A stretch of 6,885 nt of DNA from an uncultured Rhodanobacteraceae bacterium. GTDB taxonomy: Bacteria > Pseudomonadota > Gammaproteobacteria > Xanthomonadales > Rhodanobacteraceae. A program made the translations under genes and the position numbers. The notes under the pieces are model-generated. The model had not been told where the DNA came from. It made no database searches and saw nothing but the letters and a program-made list of their open reading frames with translations. Positions 1-6,427 of the stretch are shown here, piece by piece. Position 1 is the first letter of the stretch, and the number at the start of each line of letters is the position of its first letter. Location of the stretch: the NCBI GenBank assembly GCA_913053815.1, contig CAJXGK010000097.1, positions 1 through 6,885 on the forward strand, read 5' to 3'.

Positions 1-251
1 AGAGAAGGCGCCTGTCCCCTGTAGGTGGGTGGAAACTTGTTGCCATCAGCACTACTAAACCGGTATGTCTTTGAGCCTGGACTTGCAGGACAGGATGAAT
101 TCGAGCACGGGATGACCTGCAAGTGCATGGATATTTCGTGCCGTCTCTATAGTCCGAGTTATGAGATAGCCTTTGTTTCGACCCTGCTAAGTGTCCAAAT
201 CCACACCATCGGGGTTAGGTTGGCTAGTTTTGATCCGTAGCGATAACCCGA
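1..251. other. Non-coding left flank upstream of the THX gene
   Basis: I see no convincing gene here. The open frames are short, lack a good ribosome binding site and have no recognisable composition. The stretch looks less GC-rich than the genes that follow. It contains a perfect 9-bp inverted repeat (81-124, listed separately) and several GGA trinucleotides (around 32, 79, 88, 93, 110 and 129). A weak A/T-rich hairpin (TCTC at 144-147 with GAGA at 163-166, plus ATA/TAT inside) is followed by a T-rich run at 172-178. A second imperfect inverted repeat, ATCGGGGTTA (208-217) with TAACCCGAT (244-252), has one bulged G and reaches the edge of the THX promoter. This could be the 3' part of a small RNA or the terminator region of a gene off the left edge. 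Neither can be settled from the sequence. Confidence 0.5.
81..124. repeat. Perfect 9-bp inverted repeat with 26-nt loop
   Basis: ACTTGCAGG at 81-89 is exactly complementary to CCTGCAAGT at 116-124. The intervening 26 nt hold AGGACAGGATGA and CGGGATGA, so several GGA motifs would be exposed in the loop if the structure forms in RNA. No T-run follows directly, so it is not a classical terminator. It could be an sRNA stem, a transcription factor site or chance. Confidence 0.5.
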
Positions 252-280
252 TTGGCGAGCTTCCGCAGCGCTGCTATTCT
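252..280 (+). promoter_or_regulatory. Sigma70-type promoter with extended -10 for the THX gene
   Basis: A -35-like TTGGCG (252-257) lies exactly 17 bp before a -10-like TATTCT (275-280). The -10 is preceded by TG at 272-273, one base from the hexamer, which is an extended -10. Initiation would fall near 286-288, giving a leader of about 20 nt. That leader contains the AAGGA ribosome binding site (298-302) and the ATG at 308. Each hexamer matches the consensus at four of six positions, but spacing and the TG motif are ideal. Confidence 0.6.
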
Positions 281-307
281 GAGCGTTCCATCTACATAAG
301 GATTCTT

Positions 308-481
308 ATGGGCAAGGGTGATATACGCACCAAGCGTGGCAAAATTTATCGTGGCAGCCACGGCATCAAACGCTCTCACGGGGCACCCTCTGCAAATACT
401 GCGCCGGTGGTAAAGAGTGCCACACCCAAAGCAGTGGCCAAGACGGCCACGAAAACCGCGGCCCGAACCAAGAAAACCTGA
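308..481 (+). CDS. 30S ribosomal protein THX family (bTHX), 57 aa
   Basis: This is a very small basic protein beginning MGKGDIRTKRGKIYRGSHG. That is the signature of the THX / PSRP-4 family: MGKGD, then basic residues, then a GKI or GKR turn and a Gly-rich segment. In Thermus the homologue is a peptide of about 26 residues that sits in a pocket at the top of the 30S head and stabilises neighbouring rRNA; here the role is assigned by family. Residues 1-26 form the conserved core. Residues 27-57 are an Ala/Lys/Thr-rich tail (AVAKTATKTAARTKKT at the end) resembling low-complexity H1-like tails and probably disordered. The start at 308 is chosen because it begins the conserved motif and has AAGGA 5 nt upstream (298-302); the same frame stays open further upstream but without family similarity. 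The gene has its own promoter and converges on hutI, with 85 bp between them. Confidence 0.85.
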   Translation: MGKGDIRTKRGKIYRGSHGIKRSHGAPSANTAPVVKSATPKAVAKTATKTAARTKKT

Positions 482-566
482 GAGCACCCGATCCTCCCGT
501 CCCGATACGCACAGACGCAAGGTAACGGATTCGGGCCGATGTGCCCGGGACTCATACTGCCCAGGC

Positions 567-1817
567 TCAGATTTGGACGTTGTCGGGCTTCGCTCCGGCG
601 CTGGCTACGGTGTGCAGCGGTTGGCCCGCCATCCAGTACGCCAGTTCCGCGGGTTCGGCGACATTCCAGAGCAGGAAATCGGCACGCAAACCCGCCCGCA
701 AGCGGCCTCGATCTGTGCAGCCCAAAGCACGGGCTGCATGCTCGGTTACACCACGTAAAGCCTCTTCCGGGGTCAGTTGGAAAAGCGTGCAAGCCAGACT
801 CATGGCCAAACGTAGCGATAACAGCGGTGAACTACCGGGATTGCAATCGGTCGCTACCGCCATGGGCACACCTTGGTGGCGAAGTTCTGAGATAGGTGGC
901 AGTCGGTCTGCGTGGAGACCCAAAAAGGCCCCGGGCAGCAATACCGCCGTGGCCCCGCTTGCAGCCAGGGCACGGACACCCTCAGCGTTGCTGTATTCGA
1001 TATGGTCGGCCGAAAGACCTTGATAATCAGCCAGCAGTTGGGCCCCACCCAGATCACTGAGTTGGTCGGCGTGCAGCTTCACCGGCAATCCCAGCCGACC
1101 GGCTGCTGCAAACACCCGCCGAACCTGCGCAGGCTTGAATCCGATGCCCTCACAAAAGGCATCTACCGCATCCACCAAACCCTCTTCTGCGAGTCGGGGC
1201 AACCACCTGCAAACCTCATCAATATAGGCATCGGCTTGTCCGGCAAACTCCTCCGGCAAGGCGTGTGCAGCCAGGCAGGTGAGATGAACATCGAGATCGA
1301 GTTCACGTCCCAACCGACGTGCCGCACGCAGCATTTTGCGTTCATCTTCGAAGCGCAGGCCATAGCCTGATTTGATCTCCAGCGTGGTGACCCCGTCGGC
1401 AAGCAGTGCGCGAGCCCGTGGCAATGCCGAAGCCAGCAAGTGGTCCTCGCTGGCTTCGCGGGTGGCCTGTACCGTGGCAAGAATACCTCCGCCCTCGCTA
1501 GCGATCGTTGGGTAACTCACCCCCTGCAAGCGGCGTTCAAACTCACCAGCACGGGAGCCGGCGAAGATGAGGTGAGTATGGCAATCGATCAGCCCGGGCG
1601 TTACCAGCATGCCTTCGGCATCGATGGCTGTATTATGCAGCGGTTGCCAGCAGGCCGGCAGCTCACGTTCCCGGCCAACCCAAGCTAACAGCCCGTTTTC
1701 CCAGACCAGCGCAGCGTGCTCAATCGGCCCCCATTGTGGCCCATCAAGGGTAAGCAGGCGGGCCCGCTTAAGCATCCCTGGGCCATGCTGAGTACTGAGA
1801 AACCGGACCGGGTTCAT
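567..1817 (-). CDS. hutI: Imidazolonepropionase (EC 3.5.2.7)
   Basis: HutI hydrolyses 4-imidazolone-5-propanoate to N-formimidoyl-L-glutamate, the third step of cytosolic histidine degradation. The 416-aa product has the usual family length and is a metal-dependent amidohydrolase TIM barrel. Visible motifs are DCHTHLIFAGSR, with the metal-binding pair H80 and H82; the substrate-loop segment GEFERRLQGVSY (91-102); TTLEIKSGYGL (144-154); LHADQ with H249; DHIEY with H272; and TDCNPGSSP with D324, the barrel-end metal aspartate. All expected catalytic and metal ligands are present, so the enzyme should be active. The ATG at 1817 is supported by AGGAG 5 nt upstream and by the overlap of its ATGA with the clc stop codon. 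The frame stays open upstream, but that part has no HutI similarity and lies antisense-free inside clc in another frame. No hutU or hutH follows: the next gene downstream converges. A compact GC hairpin (532-547) beyond the stop lacks a T-run. Confidence 0.95.
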   Translation of the reverse strand: MNPVRFLSTQHGPGMLKRARLLTLDGPQWGPIEHAALVWENGLLAWVGRERELPACWQPLHNTAIDAEGMLVTPGLIDCHTHLIFAGSRAGEFERRLQGVSYPTIASEGGGILATVQATREASEDHLLASALPRARALLADGVTTLEIKSGYGLRFEDERKMLRAARRLGRELDLDVHLTCLAAHALPEEFAGQADAYIDEVCRWLPRLAEEGLVDAVDAFCEGIGFKPAQVRRVFAAAGRLGLPVKLHADQLSDLGGAQLLADYQGLSADHIEYSNAEGVRALAASGATAVLLPGAFLGLHADRLPPISELRHQGVPMAVATDCNPGSSPLLSLRLAMSLACTLFQLTPEEALRGVTEHAARALGCTDRGRLRAGLRADFLLWNVAEPAELAYWMAGQPLHTVASAGAKPDNVQI

Positions 1818-3205
1818 GATGGCTCCTGGTTGGATCTCTGGGCGGCGTGTTCCACCGCATGTTGTTCGAGGATACGGTCGGCGAAGGCTCGATAAACCGG
1901 TACTTTGCAAACCAGAGCAGAGGAAGCACGGGCCAGCAGGCATACCGCCAGAATCGGCAACACCATACCCTGATTGTTGGTCAGCTCCATAGAGATCACC
2001 GAAGCGGTCAATGGCGTTTGGGTAACCCCCGCCAGGTAACCGGCCATGCCCAGCACCATAATCGTGGAGGGCTGCAGGTGTGGAAACAGGAAAGTCAGAT
2101 TCTGGCCGATACCTGTGCCTACAGCCAGCGCCGGAGAGAACAGCCCCCCGGGAATGCCAGCCCAGTAGGACACCACATTGGCCAGCAATTTGAAGCCACC
2201 AAAAGTCATATCGGCGCCGGACGGGGTGCCCTGCAGCAAGGCCCGGGCCTGGTCGTAACCCGAGCCATACACGGCCCCATGACTGGAAAGACCGAGTGCT
2301 ACCAGCGCCAGGCCGCAGGCCAGTGCAAAACCTATGGGGAAACGCTCGCGCAGACGCCCAATCCAGCGCAGCAGGGCAATGCCATCGAGTAAAATAAGGC
2401 GTGCAAAAATGCCGCCAAGCAGACCTCCAACTAGGCCAAAAACCACGACGGCGATCCACCCTTCGCCAAGAGGCAGGCTAGCCTGCACGGTACCGAAATA
2501 GGTGTAATCACCGAGTAATCCGAGCGATACCAGGCCCGAGAAAAATACGGCAGTAATAATAATGCCACTGACCCGGTGCTCAAAAGCCCCGGCAATCTCC
2601 TCGATGGCAAAAACCACTCCGGCCAGCGGGGTATTGAAGGCCGCCGCCAGACCGGCACCACCACCGGCCAGGATAAAGCGGGCCGCCGCCTTGGGATCGT
2701 CAAAACCAAAGCGTCGGCCGACTGCATACATGATGCCCGCGGCGACATGCACGGTGGGACCTTCGCGGCCAATCGAAGCGCCTACCGCAAGACCGCCAAT
2801 GGTTAGCAGCATCTTCGCCAGAACCACCGGCATGCCCAACAGCCGCAAGTGAAAAGGTTGTTCAGGAACATCAACCGAGGCAATGACTTCGGGAATGCCG
2901 CTGCCGCGGGCCCCGCGTAGCTTGCCTGAGGTAATCCAGGCGAACAGGGCGAAAGCCGGGGGGGTGATCAGCAGGGCAATCCACGCTCGTCCGGTGGTGG
3001 CCCAGACGAAGAAGTCGTAGGCCCAGGTTGTCGTCTTAACGAAAAATACTGAGACCAGTCCAGCAACGATCGCACTGCCCCAAAGAACCAATCGGCGTCG
3101 CCAAGGCGTGGGATCAGGCTCGGACTGGTGGCCATGATGACGATAGGGGGGAGGCCGATCTGCTACAGGCAGTTGTTCAGGTTGCTGTGGCAGCGGCGAA
3201 GTCAT
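1814..3205 (-). CDS. ClC-family chloride/proton antiporter
   Basis: This 463-aa inner-membrane protein of the ClC family has no C-terminal CBS domains, like E. coli ClcA. Anion-pathway motifs are in order: GSGIPEV (101-107, Ser102 being the central chloride-coordinating serine), GREGPTVH (146-153, Glu148 as external gate), GGIFSP-like GIPGGLFSP (350-358) and VPVYRAF (436-441, Tyr438 as the likely equivalent of the chloride-coordinating tyrosine). AIEE (200-203) supplies the inner proton glutamate Glu203. With both gating glutamates kept, an H+/Cl- exchanger is more likely than a channel. About 37 cytosolic N-terminal residues are Pro-rich with a small His cluster (YRHHGHQ, 21-27). The ATG at 3205 is the only possible start, since an in-frame TAG lies two codons upstream. 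It has no proper Shine-Dalgarno sequence, but a CATAAT hexamer ends 5 nt before it. It is the first gene of a pair with hutI (ATGA overlap) and diverges from hutF. The coupled substrate use is unknown. Confidence 0.93.
   Translation of the reverse strand: MTSPLPQQPEQLPVADRPPPYRHHGHQSEPDPTPWRRRLVLWGSAIVAGLVSVFFVKTTTWAYDFFVWATTGRAWIALLITPPAFALFAWITSGKLRGARGSGIPEVIASVDVPEQPFHLRLLGMPVVLAKMLLTIGGLAVGASIGREGPTVHVAAGIMYAVGRRFGFDDPKAAARFILAGGGAGLAAAFNTPLAGVVFAIEEIAGAFEHRVSGIIITAVFFSGLVSLGLLGDYTYFGTVQASLPLGEGWIAVVVFGLVGGLLGGIFARLILLDGIALLRWIGRLRERFPIGFALACGLALVALGLSSHGAVYGSGYDQARALLQGTPSGADMTFGGFKLLANVVSYWAGIPGGLFSPALAVGTGIGQNLTFLFPHLQPSTIMVLGMAGYLAGVTQTPLTASVISMELTNNQGMVLPILAVCLLARASSALVCKVPVYRAFADRILEQHAVEHAAQRSNQEPS
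1823..1827 (-). promoter_or_regulatory. hutI ribosome binding site inside the clc 3' end
   Basis: On the minus strand AGGAG stands 5 nt before the hutI ATG (1817-1815). It lies within the codons for the last residues (QEPS) of the ClC protein. The ClC stop TGA (1816-1814) shares bases with the hutI ATG as ATGA. This fixes the hutI start and indicates translational coupling. Confidence 0.85.
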
Positions 3206-3210
3206 GCCCT

Positions 3211-3216
3211 ATTATG
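3211..3216 (-). promoter_or_regulatory. Possible -10 hexamer of clc, giving a leaderless mRNA
   Basis: Read on the minus strand the hexamer is CATAAT, five of six matching TATAAT. It is followed by AGGGC and then the clc ATG at 3205, so a normal -10 to +1 distance places initiation on the A of ATG. The only Shine-Dalgarno-like bases (AGGG) are 1 nt from the ATG, too close to work. No good -35 is seen at 16-18 bp, which lowers confidence. Confidence 0.3.
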
Positions 3217-3232
3217 CCGAAACTCATGGCAT
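3214..3232. repeat. Inverted repeat overlapping the clc -10 region
   Basis: ATGCC (3214-3218) and GGCAT (3228-3232) are perfect 5-bp arms separated by 9 bp, a centre-to-centre spacing of 14 bp. The left arm overlaps the proposed clc -10, so a bound dimer would block clc-hutI transcription. The arms are short and could arise by chance. Confidence 0.35.
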
Positions 3233-3292
3233 GCTTGTGGCAGCGGATTTTGCTTAATGCTCGGCATGGGTGGTAGACCAGGGTAAAAGATA

Positions 3293-4597
3293 ATGAGTAA
3301 CCCAATGGACTTGGCGCGTTTTTGGACTCCTTCCGGCTGGCAGCCGCCTACCGGCAACCTGGTTGACCCGGTAAGATTGGACACCGACTGGATTCTGCCC
3401 GGCTTGGTCAATCTGCATTCACACGCCTTGCAGCGCGCCATGGCCGGATTGGCCGAACACCGCGGATCAGAGGCAGATAGCTTTTGGACCTGGCGTGAAG
3501 CAATGTACCGCTTTACCGCCCGAATCGAGCCGCAAGACCTGCACGCGATTGCGGCCCAACTCTATGCAGAGATGCTGGAATCAGGTTATACCCATGTTTG
3601 TGAGTTCCACTATCTGCATCATCGCCGTGATGGCCGGGCCTACACGCCAACTTTCGCCATGGCCGATGCGCTGGTCGCAGCAGCACAGGAAACCGGCATT
3701 GGCCTGACCTTGCTGCCCGTTCTATACATGCAGGGCGGTTTTGATGGCCGTCCCCTCGATGCAGTCCAACGTCGCTTTGCCCACCATGTCGAGACGTTCC
3801 TGTGCTTGCTCGGAGATTTGCACACCCAGCACCCTCAGCTTCGCCTTGGCCTGGCGTTTCATTCCTTGCGCGCGGTGTCGGGACAAGCCATGACGGCGGT
3901 GCTCGAAAGCGGCTTGGCCCAGGATGCTCCCATCCATATTCATATCGCCGAACAGACCGCCGAAGTAGAGAACTGTCGCATTGCCCGGGGAGCAACACCG
4001 GTGGCTTGGCTACTCGACCATGCTTCGGTTGATGCGCGCTGGTGTCTGGTCCACGCCACCCATATGGACAAGGATGAAACGTGTCGTCTGGCGGCAACCG
4101 GGGCCGTGGCCGGACTATGCCCCAGCACCGAGGCCAATCTTGGTGACGGCCTGTTCCCCTTGCTGGAATACTTCCAGGCCGGCGGCCGTATGGGGATTGG
4201 CTCGGATAGTCACATTTCGGTCTCGCCGGTCGAGGAACTGCGCTGGCTCGAGTATGGCCAGCGGCTGCGCAACCGGGGGCGCAATCTGGTGGCTGATGCA
4301 ACGACCTCTCATACGGGTGCGCGACTGTTTGCAGCAGCCCAGGCTGGAGGCTGGCAGGCAGCCGGACTAGATAGTGCATCGAGTTCCGCCGGAACGATCA
4401 GCCTGGATGCTTCCCACCCCCTGCTGACGGTGCGCCAGGCCGACGAAGTACTGGACAGCTGGATCTTTGCCGGCAACGTTCCGCTGGTCCGGGAGGTGTA
4501 TCGCAATAACCGTTGTCTGGTACATGAAGGTCGCCATGTGCAGCACGAGGCGATTGCCGCACGCTATAAAACGACGCTGGCGCGACTGCGTACCTGA
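3293..4597 (+). CDS. hutF: Formimidoylglutamate deiminase (EC 3.5.3.13)
   Basis: HutF deiminates N-formimidoyl-L-glutamate, the HutI product, to N-formyl-L-glutamate and ammonia. HutG then normally releases glutamate and formate. The 434-aa product is an amidohydrolase related to guanine deaminase and ATZ/TRZ enzymes. Diagnostic motifs are LPGLVNLHSHALQRAMAG (35-52, metal ligands H42 and H44), SFWTWREAMYR (63-73, a HutF hallmark), HIHIAEQ (215-221, H217 metal and E220 catalytic), LVHATH (252-257, H254) and GIGSDSH (301-307, D305). The ATG at 3293 is forced: an in-frame TAA lies three codons upstream, and AGGG at 3280-3283 gives a usable site. HSH falls at residue 42, whereas from memory it lies around 55 in Pseudomonas HutF, so the N-terminal beta-sandwich strands are shortened. 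The gene diverges from clc-hutI and its stop is only 3 bp from that of convergent dacB. Confidence 0.94.
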   Translation: MSNPMDLARFWTPSGWQPPTGNLVDPVRLDTDWILPGLVNLHSHALQRAMAGLAEHRGSEADSFWTWREAMYRFTARIEPQDLHAIAAQLYAEMLESGYTHVCEFHYLHHRRDGRAYTPTFAMADALVAAAQETGIGLTLLPVLYMQGGFDGRPLDAVQRRFAHHVETFLCLLGDLHTQHPQLRLGLAFHSLRAVSGQAMTAVLESGLAQDAPIHIHIAEQTAEVENCRIARGATPVAWLLDHASVDARWCLVHATHMDKDETCRLAATGAVAGLCPSTEANLGDGLFPLLEYFQAGGRMGIGSDSHISVSPVEELRWLEYGQRLRNRGRNLVADATTSHTGARLFAAAQAGGWQAAGLDSASSSAGTISLDASHPLLTVRQADEVLDSWIFAGNVPLVREVYRNNRCLVHEGRHVQHEAIAARYKTTLARLRT

Positions 4598-4600
4598 GGA

Positions 4601-6427
4601 TCAGGGTCGCTCACTTTCGGGCCGAGCGCGCCCCTCTGCCGGTTTAATAGGAGTGGTCGTAACGCCGACCTCCGGGTGTTGAGAAATCCGGACAGAGGAT
4701 CCAACCGGAACCGATCTTGTATCCGCCAGCATATCGGCCAAGGCATCCAGATCCTGGCTCGGCCGGGGATCAACCGGGATACCCTGGCTATCCATCTGCC
4801 GCAGATAGTTGTTGAGCATAAGTGAAAAGGCCAGAGTTCGGCCGGCAGCATCGGTCACATAGCCGGCTAGTGTGTAGGCATAGGCCAAAGTACCGGTCTT
4901 GGCATGCAGATTGTCCATGGCTGCACCGCCACGCATACGCCATTGTAGGGTGCCATCAACTCCGGCCACCGGCAGCGCTTCATCGAATACCTTTGCAAAG
5001 GGTTGCTGGCGTACCCAATCCAGTAGGCTGACCATGGCGGCAGGTGCCACCACATCTTTACGCGATAAACCCGAGCCTTCGTCAAAATTGGCTTCCGAAG
5101 CCGGAATCCCGATGTGGCGAAGAAAGGCACGCATTGCACACAAGCCCCATTCATTGCTGTTGACGGGAAGCCTGGGCCGATCACTGCACACGCCCGTCTG
5201 CGCTGTCTTCACCCCCACTTGCAGCAATAACAGTTGCGCATAGAGATTATCGGACTGCTTCAACATGTGATGGATCAGGGCGCGCAGCGGGGGTGAAGCG
5301 ATACTCGCTACACGACGCAAATGGGGGTTACTGAGTAATGGGTCCGTTTGCGGCCAGTGCACGGCACGCACCGTACCATGGAGCCGAATGCCCTTACTGA
5401 CTAGGGCCTCACGCAGCAGTTTGCCGGCCATCAGAGCGGGGTTCGGTACCGACAGTAGAAACTCCCGGGTTCGCAGGCCCGTACGCAGATGGTCATACAC
5501 ATAGACCCGGTGAGTACCGGGAGGGCGATAAATACCCAAACCGTTGCCGCCATCGTTAGCCGCTTCCCGAGTCAGATTAAAGATATGGATACCGGCAGCT
5601 GCGGGTTTTACCACCACCTTGCAACAATGACGACCACGTCGGGAGACGAGCAAACGGAACACATTGCCCTGCACGTTCAGAGCGGTGGGCAGCGGTGCAA
5701 AGGCACTTTGCAGATCCTCAGCCTCCCAGCCCGGAGTAATGGGTGATCCCTGGAAATAGGTGTCATCAACAATCAAATTGCCGTGGATGCTGCGAATACC
5801 CTGTGCGACCAGCGCCTCAGCAAGACGCTGGGCCCAGTCGGCGCTTGAATAACCCTCAATACGCCTACCCAGACTCGGATCACCCCGGCCGTAGAGAAGC
5901 AGATCGCCACGCAGTACACCGTTACCACTGGGGCGGGCGGTAGCGTAAAGCGAAGTATCCATACGATAATTTGGCCCCAATTTAGCCAGCGCCAATGAGG
6001 CGGTGAATAGCTTGGTGTTGGATGCCAGGATAAACAACTTGCGGGCATTGTGGGTATACACAGTACGGCCACTGCGCAGATCCTCTACGTCGATACCCCA
6101 CATGGCACCCTTGAAACGCGGCTGCTCAAGGAACGCACGAATCTTTTGGGCCAGTGCGGTCATGTGCGGAGCCGCCATCACCGCTGCCGCTCGAACCGTA
6201 ACAGACTCGGCTCTGCCGGTCTGCACTGCTTGTGTCGTTTGACTTGCTGGGGGAGGTAAATCAGTACCCAGCACGGCAGTGGGAGGTGCCACCGCTGCCG
6301 AGGATGTGGGCATTGCAACCGTGGCAGATTTAGCCGGGGCTGGAACGTGATCGCTGGCAATTACGGCATGGCCCCCCCCAGCAAGCAACAACAAACCGGG
6401 AATCAGACTGTTCCAAAAACGGGGCAT
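4601..6427 (-). CDS. dacB: D-alanyl-D-alanine carboxypeptidase/endopeptidase, PBP4 family (S13)
   Basis: This periplasmic penicillin-binding protein of peptidase family S13 removes terminal D-Ala from, and cleaves D-Ala-mDAP cross-links in, peptidoglycan. All three active-site motifs are present: SNTK (136-139, acylated Ser136), SDN (392-394) and KTG (510-512). The conserved DEGSGLSR stands at 449-456. The roughly 250-residue gap between SxxK and SxN is the large inserted domain typical of PBP4. At 608 aa it is longer than the usual 470-500. Residues 1-24 look like a signal peptide (hydrophobic 8-24, likely cleavage AVIA/SD). Residues 26-85 are an Ala/Pro/Thr/Ser-rich linker, and about 570-608 form a polar Pro-rich tail. 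A CC pair (268-269) and C414 and C430 may form disulfides. The ATG at 6427 lacks a visible Shine-Dalgarno sequence, but an in-frame stop lies just upstream and it supplies the signal peptide. The gene is convergent with hutF, with no room for a dedicated intergenic terminator. Confidence 0.93.
   Translation of the reverse strand: MPRFWNSLIPGLLLLAGGGHAVIASDHVPAPAKSATVAMPTSSAAVAPPTAVLGTDLPPPASQTTQAVQTGRAESVTVRAAAVMAAPHMTALAQKIRAFLEQPRFKGAMWGIDVEDLRSGRTVYTHNARKLFILASNTKLFTASLALAKLGPNYRMDTSLYATARPSGNGVLRGDLLLYGRGDPSLGRRIEGYSSADWAQRLAEALVAQGIRSIHGNLIVDDTYFQGSPITPGWEAEDLQSAFAPLPTALNVQGNVFRLLVSRRGRHCCKVVVKPAAAGIHIFNLTREAANDGGNGLGIYRPPGTHRVYVYDHLRTGLRTREFLLSVPNPALMAGKLLREALVSKGIRLHGTVRAVHWPQTDPLLSNPHLRRVASIASPPLRALIHHMLKQSDNLYAQLLLLQVGVKTAQTGVCSDRPRLPVNSNEWGLCAMRAFLRHIGIPASEANFDEGSGLSRKDVVAPAAMVSLLDWVRQQPFAKVFDEALPVAGVDGTLQWRMRGGAAMDNLHAKTGTLAYAYTLAGYVTDAAGRTLAFSLMLNNYLRQMDSQGIPVDPRPSQDLDALADMLADTRSVPVGSSVRISQHPEVGVTTTPIKPAEGRARPESERP

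Larger units (their letters stand above)
3183..3246. repeat. 11-bp direct repeat, copies 50 bp apart
   Basis: TGTGGCAGCGG occurs at 3186-3196, within codons 4-7 or so of clc, and again at 3236-3246, in the intergenic region. Both copies are preceded by TGCT, so the match extends to 14 of 15 positions with one extra T in the second. The surrounding sequence is not otherwise duplicated. The pair brackets the clc start and its possible -10. Confidence 0.6.
3206..3292. promoter_or_regulatory. Divergent clc-hutI / hutF control region
   Basis: These 87 bp must hold the promoters for both directions unless transcription enters from elsewhere. Visible elements are a minus-strand CATAAT (3216-3211), an inverted repeat ATGCC-N9-GGCAT (3214-3232) that overlaps it, the palindrome GCATGC (3229-3234), and a further inverted copy of ATGCCGA as TCGGCAT at 3261-3267. 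There is also one copy of an 11-bp direct repeat whose partner lies in the start of clc. For hutF, AGGG (3280-3283) precedes the ATG by 9 nt; I cannot identify a convincing -35/-10 pair on that strand. I do not see a clear match to the TGTA-N2-TACA-like operators of the HutC repressor as I remember them from Pseudomonas. Confidence 0.55.

Noticed and set aside
25..240. 71-codon plus-strand open frame at the left edge
   Set aside because: No ribosome binding site, no family resemblance, composition unlike the real genes, and it runs into the region just ahead of the THX promoter.
191..307. Upstream extension of the THX frame
   Set aside because: The family motif starts at 308 with a proper AAGGA. 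The extension would cover the promoter and has no similarity to the family.
532..547. GC hairpin CGGGC/GCCCG as a terminator between THX and hutI
   Set aside because: Only 5 bp of stem and no T-run in either direction; not enough to call a terminator.
1818..2459. Extension of the hutI frame through clc to 630 aa
   Set aside because: The extra part is the clc gene read in another frame. The hutI start is fixed by AGGAG and the ATGA overlap.
3513..4379. Long minus-strand frame (288 codons) opposite hutF
   Set aside because: Antisense shadow of a strongly supported hutF. Its translation is Pro/Arg/Ser-rich with no recognisable domain.
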